From positions 363,419 to 427,418 of the forward strand of contig NZ_MJAH01000015.1 of assembly GCF_001746295.1 (NCBI RefSeq): a stretch of 64,000 bases of DNA, given 5' to 3'. A model generated the notes under the pieces. The model made no database searches and was not told the DNA's origin. It was given only the letters and a program-made list of their open reading frames with translations. Shown one piece after another: positions 36,510-44,084 of this stretch (positions within the stretch are counted from its first letter, which is position 1; each line of letters starts with the position of its first letter). The position numbers and the translations under genes were made by a program. Origin of the DNA: Streptomyces sp. LUP47B. GTDB lineage: Bacteria > Actinomycetota > Actinomycetes > Streptomycetales > Streptomycetaceae.

Positions 36510-37085
36510 TCAAGGCTTGGGGCGGAGGCCGTGCATCAGGGTGTCCAGTAGGCGATCGGCTCTGGCACGGTGCTCCGGCAGAGGGGCTACGGTGAAAATG
36601 CCGATCAGGTGGGCGGCGAGGTCTTCGGCGGTGACGTCGGTACGCAGCTCTCCGGTCGCGTGTCCGGCGCGGAGGATGTCGTCGATCGCGGCGATTAGGT
36701 CGGTGTGGGTCTGGTCGTGGGCGAGCTCGTTGGACTCGATCATTGCGAGCAGCGTGTTCAGCATGCCGTCTTTGGTCGCGATCCAATCCCCAAAGAGGTT
36801 CATCCAGCGCCGCAGCGCCTGGGATGGGGGGAGCGCTGCGAGGAGCTCGCGGGCGCCTTCGGTGAGTCGGGCCACTTGGTCGGCGTAGACCGCGGCGACC
36901 AAGGCTTCTCGGGTGGGGAAGTGCCGATAAAGCGTGGCGATGCCGACTCCGGCTGCGCGCGCGATTTCGCGAAGTGACGGTTCGGTGCCCGCGGACATGA
37001 AGGCGCGGGTGGCGACTGCGAGGAGGTGCTTGCGGTTGCGTGCGGCGTCCGCCCGGGGCGCGGGTGGTGAGGGTGTCACTTTCAA
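36510..37085 (-). CDS. TetR/AcrR-family regulator
   Basis: 191 residues: NRKHLLAVATRAFMSAGTEP, SLREIARAAGVGIATLYRHF, PTREALVAAVYADQVARL, then a SbtR-like C-terminal domain. It is closely related in its HTH to the TetR at 33588 (both read AAGVGxATLYRHFPTR), and both divergons share the AAACGGATC operator element. The divergent target is a zinc-less quinone reductase-like gene. Confidence 0.92.
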   Translation of the reverse strand: MKVTPSPPAPRADAARNRKHLLAVATRAFMSAGTEPSLREIARAAGVGIATLYRHFPTREALVAAVYADQVARLTEGARELLAALPPSQALRRWMNLFGDWIATKDGMLNTLLAMIESNELAHDQTHTDLIAAIDDILRAGHATGELRTDVTAEDLAAHLIGIFTVAPLPEHRARADRLLDTLMHGLRPKP

Positions 37086-37141
37086 AACGGATCACGCTCC
37101 GGTTGTGTTACGGTCCGAGAAACGGATCATAGTCCGTTTCT
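37084..37141. promoter_or_regulatory. TetR operators upstream of the reductase gene
   Basis: AGAAACGGA-TCATAG-TCCGTTTCT (37118-37141) is a perfect 9-bp inverted repeat; AAAACGGATC at 37084-37093 and GGTCCG at 37112 are partial extra sites. It lies 33-90 bp before ATG 37175 and abuts the TetR start. Confidence 0.7.
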
Positions 37142-37174
37142 CCGTTCCTAGTCTTCTCGAGGAGTCAGACCAGC

Positions 37175-38134
37175 ATGAGCATGTCGTCCAACACCAGCAG
37201 GGCTGTCCAGTTCGTCGAGTCGTTCGGAGGCCCTGAAGCCCTCGACCTGCGCGAGGTGCCCGTCCCAGACGTCGGCCCTGGCCAGATCCGCGTGCGGGTC
37301 ATCGCGGCCGGGCTGAACCCTATGGACTGGTTCATGACCTCCGACGCAGACACTGCCGCCCGCTTCGGGCTGAGCCTGCCGTGCGGATTCGGGAACGACT
37401 ACGCGGGCGTCGTGGACGAGGTCGGCGACGGGGTCGGCGAGTTCAACGTTGGAGACCGTGTGTTCGGCGGCGCCTTCTCACGAAGCGTCGCCGATTACGT
37501 GGTCGTGGACGCCCCCGGTCACATCGGCAAGGGCGGCGACGCGCACCACACGCCCGATGGCCTCGCCGACCGCATCGCCGGCGCCCTGGCCATCGCGGGA
37601 TGCACGGCCGCCGCCGCACTCGCCATCGTCAACCCCGGCCCGTCTGACACGCTGCTGATCGGTGGCGCTGGAGGCGGGGTCGGCGTGTTCGCCGTCCAAC
37701 TCGCTCGCCTCGCCGGCGCGCGAGTCATCGGGACCGGATCGGCCGCCTCGGCCGACGCCCTGCGGGCACTGGGAGCCGAGCCGGTAACCTACGGCGAGAG
37801 CCTGGCCGACCGACTCCGCGAGCTGGCTCCCGACGGCATCACCGCAGCCATGGACCTGCACAGCACCGACACGATCGCGGTGGCGCGCGAGCTCGGCGTA
37901 CCGGACGCCCGCATGGCCACGATCGCCGCCGCTGTGGACGGCGTCACGCCGGCCAACGGCGCCAACGGCGCCAACGCCGCCCCCGGCGCCGTCGAGAAGA
38001 TCGCCCGTCTGGCCGCGGAGGGCCGGCTCCGAGTGCCGATCGCCGCGACCTTCCCCGTCAACGAGGTCCGCGCCGCCGTCGAGCTGCAGGCAGGCCGGCA
38101 CGTGCACGGCAAGGTCGTAATCGACCTCGCATGA
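37175..38134 (+). CDS. NADP-dependent MDR oxidoreductase (quinone reductase-like)
   Basis: 319 residues of the medium-chain dehydrogenase family without zinc ligands: GLNPMDWFMTSDADTA, FGNDYAGVVDEVGDGVGEFN, cofactor motif LLIGGAGGGVGVFAVQLARL, and C-terminal VPIAATFPVNEVRAAVELQ with HVHGKVVIDL. The NADPH site and absent Zn-Cys residues indicate a QOR-type reductase of quinones or alpha,beta-unsaturated carbonyls. An odd low-complexity repeat NGANGANAAPGA (about residue 264) expands one loop. RBS GAGGAG. Controlled by the divergent TetR. Confidence 0.9.
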   Translation: MSMSSNTSRAVQFVESFGGPEALDLREVPVPDVGPGQIRVRVIAAGLNPMDWFMTSDADTAARFGLSLPCGFGNDYAGVVDEVGDGVGEFNVGDRVFGGAFSRSVADYVVVDAPGHIGKGGDAHHTPDGLADRIAGALAIAGCTAAAALAIVNPGPSDTLLIGGAGGGVGVFAVQLARLAGARVIGTGSAASADALRALGAEPVTYGESLADRLRELAPDGITAAMDLHSTDTIAVARELGVPDARMATIAAAVDGVTPANGANGANAAPGAVEKIARLAAEGRLRVPIAATFPVNEVRAAVELQAGRHVHGKVVIDLA

Positions 38135-38149
38135 GACCAGGACCAGAGC

Positions 38150-38503
38150 CGCGACCACCCCGCGCTGCTGGAAAAGAGCAGCAATCCGAGAGTCGTGAAT
38201 GTCAGCAGCGGCCTCGGTTCGTTCGCGCTCTTCCACGACCTGGACCGCATCGAGTCCCGCGCCGCCACCGTGCCGTACGCGGCGTCGAAGGCGGCGATCA
38301 ACATGATGACCGCCCGCCTTGCGCGGCTGCTGCCCCACATCCACATCAACGCCGCCGACCCCGGTCAGACCTCGACCGAGCTGAGCGGCAACCAGGGCCA
38401 CTCGATCCATGACGGCACGGACGCCATCGTCAACTTCGCTCTTGCCGGTCCCGACGGTCCCAGCGGCAGTTACGCCGACCGCACTGGCGAACTCCCCTGG
38501 TAA
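38150..38503 (+). pseudogene. C-terminal half of an SDR
   Basis: Begins abruptly with LLEKSSNPRVVNVSSGLGSF, then catalytic Tyr/Lys in VPYAASKAAINMMTARLARL and the C-terminal ADPGQTSTELSGNQG and LPW end. The Rossmann NAD-binding half is missing; the sequence is fused to the tail of the reductase gene. Non-functional as an SDR. Confidence 0.8.
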
Positions 38504-38532
38504 GCAACCCACTTCGCAAAGGAACCACTCGC

Positions 38533-39163
38533 ATGATTCTCGTCACCGGAGCCACCGGAAACGGGCAGTGAGCTCGTCAAGCAGCTCGTCGACGGCGGAC
38601 ACGACGTCCGCGCCTACATCCGCAATCCCGACAAGGCGGCCCAGCTCCCGGATGCGTCCGAGATCGCGATCGGCGACCTCGATGACACCGCCGCTCTCCA
38701 CAAGGCGTCCGAGGGAGTCGACGTCGTCTTCTTCATGCAGGCCGCCCCCCTGCCCGCGCAGGCACAGAACGTCGTGGACGCCGCCAAGGCCGGCGGGGTG
38801 AACCGGATCGTGGTGCTGTCCTCGATCGGCACCGTCATTCACCCTCGCCCGATCATCGGCGAGATGATCAACACCCGCGACGAGGTGCTCCGTGATTCGG
38901 GGATCGCGATCACCTACCTGCGGCCCAACACCCTGTCGTCCAACGCTCTGTGGTGGAAGAACAGCATCGACAGCGAGGGCAAGGTCTACGACCCGACCGA
39001 CCCGGGCCTGACCTCCCCGGTCGACCCCTATGACATCGCGCGCGTCGCTGCCACGGTTCTGACCCAGAGTGGCCACGAGGGTCACGGCTACACCCTCAAT
39101 CGAAGAGCGGAAGCAACAGCTCGCAATAGGCGAGAGAACACACGGCCTTCTCCGCAGCGATGA
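38533..39163 (+). pseudogene. NmrA-like NAD(P)-binding oxidoreductase, frameshifted and truncated
   Basis: ATG 38533 starts MILVTGATGNGQ and hits TGA at once; removal of two bases from an expected GTGGGC (GNVGSELV) explains it. The rest then reads SELVKQLVDGGHDVRAYIRN, EGVDVVFFMQAAPLPAQAQN, ITYLRPNTLSSNALWWKN, VDPYDIARVAATVL. After GHGYTLN the C-terminus is replaced by unrelated residues. So it carries two separate lesions. Confidence 0.82.
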
Positions 39164-39324
39164 ACCTGGCGGAGCGCTGGCCTCATGAACCGAACCGAAC
39201 CCTGGTAGTCGCGGCATGCTTGGTCAGCACGCCCACGCATCCTGAGCTGCGCCTCACCTTCGAGGGCTCCTTCGAGTTCCTGTATGAGACTGACAACGGC
39301 ATTCTGGCGGCTCGGTCTACGTAG
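39160..39324 (+). CDS. Small ORF at the right island end
   Basis: 54 codons beginning MNLAERWPHEPNRTLV and ending FLYETDNGILAARST just before the right arm repeats. Third positions are moderately GC-rich and there are no rare-frame signs, but it could also be the tail of an erased larger gene: the ATG has no ribosome site. No family recognised. Confidence 0.3.
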   Translation: MNLAERWPHEPNRTLVVAACLVSTPTHPELRLTFEGSFEFLYETDNGILAARST

Positions 39325-39354
39325 GTGTGGCCGTGTGCGGCCAGAGTGCGGCCG
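39325..39354. repeat. Right arm-type repeats
   Basis: GTGTGGCCG (39325), GTGCGGCCA (39335) and GTGCGGCCG (39346) in the same orientation at 10-11-bp spacing, 119 bp from the right core. GTGCGGCCA matches the left-end copies exactly. Confidence 0.6.
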
Positions 39355-39472
39355 GACGCCTTTGGACGAGGTAACACAGGGCGTCACCGCGGACCTGTGC
39401 GTACATGCTCTGATCAGGCAGAACAGCACCAGGTAGCACGAGCCGGAACCAGGCGTCACGAACCCCCATGGT

Positions 39473-39515
39473 CTCGTAATGCGTAGGTCTCGGGTTCGAA
39501 TCCCGAAGGCGGCTC
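39473..39515. repeat. Right attachment site (attR), 3' half of tRNA-Thr
   Basis: Exact 43-bp copy of 23002-23044, containing the anticodon 3' side and T-arm but no acceptor 5' strand or D-arm, so not a tRNA gene. Confidence 0.92.
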
Positions 39516-39538
39516 AAGAAGGCCCAGTTCAGAGGCTG

Positions 39539-39569
39539 AAGGCTCTCCATGGAGATCATGGAGAGCCTT
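39539..39569 (+). terminator. Terminator just outside attR, probably the original tRNA-Thr terminator
   Basis: 12-bp perfect stem AAGGCTCTCCAT / ATGGAGAGCCTT with 7-nt loop, followed by TTCTG. Its position 24 bp after the duplicated tRNA end suggests it once ended tRNA-Thr transcription. Confidence 0.75.
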
Positions 39570-39627
39570 TTCTGCGTTCAGCCGTGGTGATCGGTCTCCT
39601 CGGCGAGGTGTTTGTTGTCAGGACCCG

Positions 39628-40242
39628 TTACGAGGTGACGGTCACAGCCCCGCGCGCGTTGTAGACCACGGCGTCCGTGCGTTCGCCGTAGGCACGGAAG
39701 ACCGCGACGGCCTCGTCGCGGAGCACGTCGCTGACGACGTGGATGCCGCGCTGCTCGAACTGTTCGGTCCAGTCCTCGCGCATGGGGCCTTCGTCGAAGC
39801 CGGTGAGTTGCTCCAGCTCGGGGCCTTCTCCTGCGACGACCAGGCGCTGGATTCCGGACCACATGGCGGCGCCGTAGCACATCGCGCAGGGGCGCCAGTT
39901 GACGACCAGTTCCAGGTCCGGGCCGCCCGGGGTGCCGAGGTCCCAGGTGCCCAGGCGGGCCTGTGCCAGGGAGAGGGCGACGACCTCGGCGTGGGTGGAG
40001 GAGAGCCCTGAGGACAGGACCAGGTTGACTCCGGCCGAGACGAGCCGTCCGGTCGCCGTCTCCACGACCAGGGCGGCGAACGGTCCGCCGGTGTCCTCGC
40101 GGTGGTTGCGTTCGGCGAGGCGGTTGGTGAGACGGATCCGGTCCTCGTCGGTGGGCAGGGTCTCGGGCACGTCGGCCAGTTCGGACTGCACCCATGCGGG
40201 GAGTTGGGCGCCGAACGTGGTGGCGAGCGCGGAAGTGTCCAT
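39628..40242 (-). CDS. Nucleoside/nucleobase deaminase (CDA-fold, guanine deaminase-like)
   Basis: A 204-residue zinc deaminase: HAE site in LSSTHAEVVALSLAQARLG and PCxxC in VVNWRPCAMCYGAAMWSGIQ, which bind Zn and the catalytic Glu. The layout is that of purine-type deaminases (guanine deaminase/TadA group) rather than short cytidine deaminases. ATG 40242 has GGAG upstream; ATG 40281 overlaps the permease stop and is the alternative. It is the last gene of the Rieske/ABC operon, so it probably removes an amino group from the imported or oxidised ring. Substrate unknown. Confidence 0.88.
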   Translation of the reverse strand: MDTSALATTFGAQLPAWVQSELADVPETLPTDEDRIRLTNRLAERNHREDTGGPFAALVVETATGRLVSAGVNLVLSSGLSSTHAEVVALSLAQARLGTWDLGTPGGPDLELVVNWRPCAMCYGAAMWSGIQRLVVAGEGPELEQLTGFDEGPMREDWTEQFEQRGIHVVSDVLRDEAVAVFRAYGERTDAVVYNARGAVTVTS

Positions 40243-40277
40243 TGAGCGGGTCTCCGGTGGTGAGGGCCGGGTCGGGG

Positions 40278-41117
40278 TCATGTGCCCGGGCGGATGTTGG
40301 GCGCGAAGCGGGCCAGGGCGACGGTCTCGATGGCCGCGATGATGTTGTACGCGAGTGCGGATACGGCGGTGAGGACCGCGACCGAGGCCCAGAGGTGGTC
40401 GTAGTCGAAGGTGGAGGAGTCCTTGAGCATGGCGTAGCCGAGGCCCTGGCCGGTGGAGAGCCATTCGGCGAGCATCGCGCCGATCAGGGCTCCGGGGACG
40501 CCGACCCGGGCGCTGGCGAAGAACGCGGGGACCGCGCTGGGCAGCATGACCTTGCGGGCGACGGTCCAGCTTCCGGCGCCGTACGCGCGGCACAGGTCGG
40601 CCGCCTGGCGGGAGGCGGAGCGCAGGCCGAAGGTCATGGTGACCAGGGCGGGGAAGAAGACGATGAGGCCGCTGATGACGGTGGTGGCCATCAGGCCGCG
40701 GCCGAAGATCAGGGTGATGAGCGGGGTCATCGCCACCAGGGGTACTGAGCGTACGACGACCGCCATCGGCAGGAGGGCCTGTTCGACGCTCCGCAGGAGG
40801 ACGAAGACGACCGCCACGCCCACTGCCGCCGCCAGCCCGGCGACGAAGCCGAACCCGGCGTCGAGCAGCGTGCGGCCCAGGCCGGAGGAGACCAGGGAGC
40901 GGTGGGCGCCCGCGTCCGCGCCGGTGAACAGGTAGTGGAAGATGTCGACCGGTGACTTGGCCACCAGCGGGTCCAGGTCGTAGACCTGCAGGAAGATGAT
41001 CCACAGGACGATGACGGCCGCCATCGTCACGGCCACGTTCAGCAGCGGGCGCAGCACGCCTGCCGTGAAGCGCAGCGCGGGGGCCGTTCGCGGCTGTGTC
41101 GCGGTGCCGGTGCTCAC
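40278..41117 (-). CDS. ABC transporter permease (SsuC/TauC/ThiX-like)
   Basis: 279 residues from GTG 41117, overlapping the previous permease stop by 4 bp. About six TM helices; the ATPase-docking EAA-like loop is ADLCRAYGAGSWTVARKVML followed by PSAVPAFFASARVGVPGALI. This is the BPD_transp_1 fold of NMT1/taurine-type importers. With the paired permease it forms a heterodimeric channel. Confidence 0.92.
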   Translation of the reverse strand: MSTGTATQPRTAPALRFTAGVLRPLLNVAVTMAAVIVLWIIFLQVYDLDPLVAKSPVDIFHYLFTGADAGAHRSLVSSGLGRTLLDAGFGFVAGLAAAVGVAVVFVLLRSVEQALLPMAVVVRSVPLVAMTPLITLIFGRGLMATTVISGLIVFFPALVTMTFGLRSASRQAADLCRAYGAGSWTVARKVMLPSAVPAFFASARVGVPGALIGAMLAEWLSTGQGLGYAMLKDSSTFDYDHLWASVAVLTAVSALAYNIIAAIETVALARFAPNIRPGT

Positions 41118-41893
41118 GCGCCTCCGCCTTCCACTGTCGTCGTGCGTGACCACGGCAGGGCGTAGCGGGCGATGAGCCCGACCGTGCCGTATGCGATGCC
41201 GGCCACCGCGCCGGAGACCAGGGCGATGCCCCAGGTGCGGGGTACGTCGAGCTGTTGCTGGGCGATGGTCATGGCGATGCCGAGGCCGCTGTCGACGCGG
41301 CCGAGGTACTCGCCGATGATCGCGCCGAGCAGCGCCGCCGGTCCGGCGATCTTGAGGGCGGCCAGTGTGCTGGGCAGTGCGGCGATCAGGCGGACCCGCA
41401 GCATCTGCTGCCAGCGGCCGCCGCCGTAGGCGCGTACCAGGTCCAGCGAGGCGGGGTCGGCCGAGCGCAGTCCGAGCAGCGCGCCGATGAGGGTGGTGAA
41501 GAAGACCGACAGTCCGGCCATCGCCGACATCGGCTTGTCCCCGTCCAGGACGAGGGACAGGATCGGGCCGATCGCCACGATCGGCAGGCAGTAGGAGGCC
41601 ACCGCTATCTGCGTGATCACCCGTTCCAGTACGGGCACCAGCAGCACCAGCACCGCCAGGCCGAGCGCCAGCGCGTTGCCGACCAGATACCCGGTCAGGG
41701 CCTCGCCCACGGTCTGCTCGACATGCGGGCTGTAGAAGGTCCAGCCGTCGTCGAACACGCTCGCCACGACCGCCCAGGGGGTGGGTACGCCGTCCCCGGG
41801 GCCGAAGACCGTGGTGGACAGCAGCGACCAGGCCCCGATCAGCGCCGCGATGCCGACGGCCCCGCCGGTCCAGGTGGAACGTCGCGCACTCAT
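41114..41893 (-). CDS. ABC transporter permease (second subunit)
   Basis: 259 residues from ATG 41893, overlapping the ATPase stop by 4 bp (ATGA). Six TM helices; EAA-like loop SLDLVRAYGGGRWQQMLRVR then LIAALPSTLAALKIAGPAAL. Same family as its partner. Tandem permeases in place of one are seen in riboflavin-precursor, pyrimidine and similar importers. Confidence 0.92.
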   Translation of the reverse strand: MSARRSTWTGGAVGIAALIGAWSLLSTTVFGPGDGVPTPWAVVASVFDDGWTFYSPHVEQTVGEALTGYLVGNALALGLAVLVLLVPVLERVITQIAVASYCLPIVAIGPILSLVLDGDKPMSAMAGLSVFFTTLIGALLGLRSADPASLDLVRAYGGGRWQQMLRVRLIAALPSTLAALKIAGPAALLGAIIGEYLGRVDSGLGIAMTIAQQQLDVPRTWGIALVSGAVAGIAYGTVGLIARYALPWSRTTTVEGGGA

Positions 41894-42738
41894 GACGCCT
41901 CGGCCGCGGGCTCGGCGGGGGCGTCGGTGCGGCCGAACAGGAGCTCCGACAACTGGTCGGCGTACGCGTGGAACTCGGCCGAGCGCATCATCTCCGGGGT
42001 ACGCGGCCGGGGCAGGTCGATGGTGACGACCTCCACGATCCGGCCTGGCCGGGGGGACATGACGGCGACGGTGTCGCTGAGCAGCACGGCCTCGTTGATG
42101 GAGTGGGTGACCAGCAGGGTGGTCACCGCGCGGGCCTGCCAGATGCGCTGGAGTTCGAGGTTGAGCCGCTGGCGGGTCATGTCGTCCAGCGCGCCGAACG
42201 GCTCGTCCAGCAGGAGCACCTTGGGGTCGACGACCAGCGAGCGGGCGATCGCGACACGTTGCCGCATGCCGCCGGAGAGCTGGGCGGGACGGGCCTTCTC
42301 GAAGCCCTCGAGGCCGACCAGCCTGATGAGGTCGGAGATCGCCGCCGGGTCGGCCTTGATGCCGCTGATCTCCAGAGGCAGCCGTATGTTGGCGGCGACC
42401 GAGCGCCACGGGAGCAGCGCGGCGTCCTGGAAGGCTATGCCCAGGTGGTGCCGTTTGCGGGCCGCCTCCGGGTCCTCGCCGTGCACCAGCGCCGTACCGG
42501 AGGTGGGGCTGTCAAGCCCGGCGAGGATCCGCAGAACGGTCGACTTGCCGCAGCCCGACGGCCCGAGCAGCGCGAGGAACTGGCCCTCGGTTGTGTCCAG
42601 GTCGACGCCGGCCAGGGCGGGAACGCGGTGCCGACCGAGCTTGAACTCCTTGCTCAGCCCCCGCAGGGACAGCCCGGTGCCGGTGCCGGACGGTGCGGAG
42701 TCATCGGATGCTTTGGGAACAGCGGCTGCGGAACTCAT
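41890..42738 (-). CDS. ABC transporter ATP-binding protein
   Basis: 282 residues: Walker A LLGPSGCGKSTVLRILAG, Q-loop GIAFQDAALLPWRSV, signature AQLSGGMRQRVAIARSL, Walker B VLLLDEPFGALDDMTR, H-loop LLVTHSINEAV. It is of the SsuB/TauB type. It powers import by the two permeases. It is separated from the binding-protein gene by 111 bp that hold a stable stem-loop. Confidence 0.95.
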   Translation of the reverse strand: MSSAAAVPKASDDSAPSGTGTGLSLRGLSKEFKLGRHRVPALAGVDLDTTEGQFLALLGPSGCGKSTVLRILAGLDSPTSGTALVHGEDPEAARKRHHLGIAFQDAALLPWRSVAANIRLPLEISGIKADPAAISDLIRLVGLEGFEKARPAQLSGGMRQRVAIARSLVVDPKVLLLDEPFGALDDMTRQRLNLELQRIWQARAVTTLLVTHSINEAVLLSDTVAVMSPRPGRIVEVVTIDLPRPRTPEMMRSAEFHAYADQLSELLFGRTDAPAEPAAEAS

Positions 42739-42806
42739 CAGTTGGCGACCTCGGTGTGCGGTGTGCGGTGCGGTGTGCGCTGCGGATACGGGAAGCCGGG
42801 CGAAGC

Positions 42807-42841
42807 CGGTACCGGTGGGCCGACGGACCGCACCGGTACCG
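42807..42841 (-). promoter_or_regulatory. Intercistronic stem-loop after the binding-protein gene
   Basis: CGGTACCGGTG / CACCGGTACCG, 11-bp perfect stem with a 13-nt loop, 8 bp downstream of the lipoprotein stop and about 70 bp before the ATPase start. Such hairpins stabilise or partly terminate mRNA so that binding protein exceeds transporter. The G/T-rich repeats around 42755-42785 follow it. Confidence 0.6.
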
Positions 42842-42849
42842 ACGGGGCC

Positions 42850-43953
42850 TCAGACGAGGCTGGGGTTCTCCTTGTAGATCTCATCGATGATCGAGAGGTC
42901 GAAGAGCTTGGCGGCGGTGATGTCGAGGCCGCCGTACTTCAGCGTCTTGATGTTCTCCTCGACCAGCTCCGGCGTGATCGTGAACAGCCCGTTCTTCTTG
43001 GTGCCGGCGCTCACGAGCAGCTTGCTCTCGTCCGCGGACTCCAGGGTCTGCTCCTTGGTCGTCAGTCCGAGCCCCTTGCCGTACGTCTCGGCCGCGAGCC
43101 TCGCGCCGAGCGCCGGGTCGGCGATGCTCGCCTTCCAGCCCTTGATCTCCGCGCGCAGGAACGCCTTGAGCAGGTCGCGCTTGTTGTCGATGGTGTCCTG
43201 GCGGACGCAGTAGGTCTCCGAGACCAGCGGGTAGCCGGTGTCGGCGAGCAGCATCGTCGAGACCTTGAAGCCCTTCAGACGCAGGGTGTTCGGCTCGTTG
43301 GTCACGAAGGAGAACCAGCCGTCCACGGTGCCCTGGGTCAGGGGCAGCGGGTCGAACTGCACCGGCACCTTCGTGATCTTCGACTCGTCCAGCCCGGTGG
43401 CCTTGATGTACGCCGCCCACACGGACTCGTTGCCTGCCTGGACGCCGATCTTCTTGCCGTACATGTCCTCCGGCTTGGCGATCGGGTTCTTGCTCATGGA
43501 CATGATGCAGAACGGGTTCTTCTGGTACTGCGCGCCGATGATCTTCAGCGGTGCGCCCTTGGCGACGGCCGCGCCGGTGATGTCGGGGGCGCTGATCGCG
43601 ATGAGCGCCTTCTTGGTGACGACGTCCGTCTCCATCGGCGTCGCGGACGGGCCGCCGCCGATCAGTGTGACCTTCGAGAAGCCCTCGTCCGTGTAGTAGC
43701 CCTTGCTGTCCGCGATATAGCTGCCCGCGAACTCGACGTTCTTGATCCAGGACAGCCGCAGCGTCAACTCGCCGAAGCTCTTGGAACCGGAGGAGGACCC
43801 GGAGGAGGCCGACGACGAGTCGGAGTCGCCGCATGCGGCGAGCAGCGGGGCGCCGAGCAGCACGGCACCGCCCAGTTGCAGTCCCCGCTTGAGGAAGAGA
43901 CGACGGTCGGTGGCGGCGAACGCTCTGTCGTCACTGCTCGTACTTCTGCTCAT
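42850..43953 (-). CDS. ABC substrate-binding lipoprotein (NMT1/SsuA-like)
   Basis: 367 residues. The N-terminus has a twin-Arg motif DRRLFLKRG and lipobox LLAACG, so it is exported, probably by Tat, and lipidated. The domain starts LTLRLSWIKNVEFAGSYIAD and has IGGGPSATPMETDVVTKKAL and YGKKIGVQAGNESVWAAYIK, typical of NMT1/THI5-like proteins, which bind aminopyrimidines, sulfonates, nitrilotriacetate-like or aromatic ligands. The open frame continues far upstream, antisense-like, but ATG 43953 with AAAGGAAAG is the clear start. Confidence 0.92.
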   Translation of the reverse strand: MSRSTSSDDRAFAATDRRLFLKRGLQLGGAVLLGAPLLAACGDSDSSSASSGSSSGSKSFGELTLRLSWIKNVEFAGSYIADSKGYYTDEGFSKVTLIGGGPSATPMETDVVTKKALIAISAPDITGAAVAKGAPLKIIGAQYQKNPFCIMSMSKNPIAKPEDMYGKKIGVQAGNESVWAAYIKATGLDESKITKVPVQFDPLPLTQGTVDGWFSFVTNEPNTLRLKGFKVSTMLLADTGYPLVSETYCVRQDTIDNKRDLLKAFLRAEIKGWKASIADPALGARLAAETYGKGLGLTTKEQTLESADESKLLVSAGTKKNGLFTITPELVEENIKTLKYGGLDITAAKLFDLSIIDEIYKENPSLV

Positions 43954-44084
43954 GGCGCACTTTCCTTTCGCTGGCCGGGTGGGCTCCGGCTCGTGACGGG
44001 CATGAAGAACACGGGTGGGACGGGGCCTGGACGGTGCCGGGCCGGTCTCCGGTCGGGCGGCGACCTGGGGTCTCAGACCCCGGG

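Noticed and set aside
39473..39515. Second tRNA-Thr gene
   Set aside because: Only the 3' half is present; there is no acceptor 5' strand, D-arm or full anticodon stem, so it is an attachment-site copy.
42755..42785. GGTGTGC-type short repeats as a possible CRISPR or iteron array
   Set aside because: Units are irregular, 5-9 bp, without spacers; simple-sequence slippage between two operon genes is enough.
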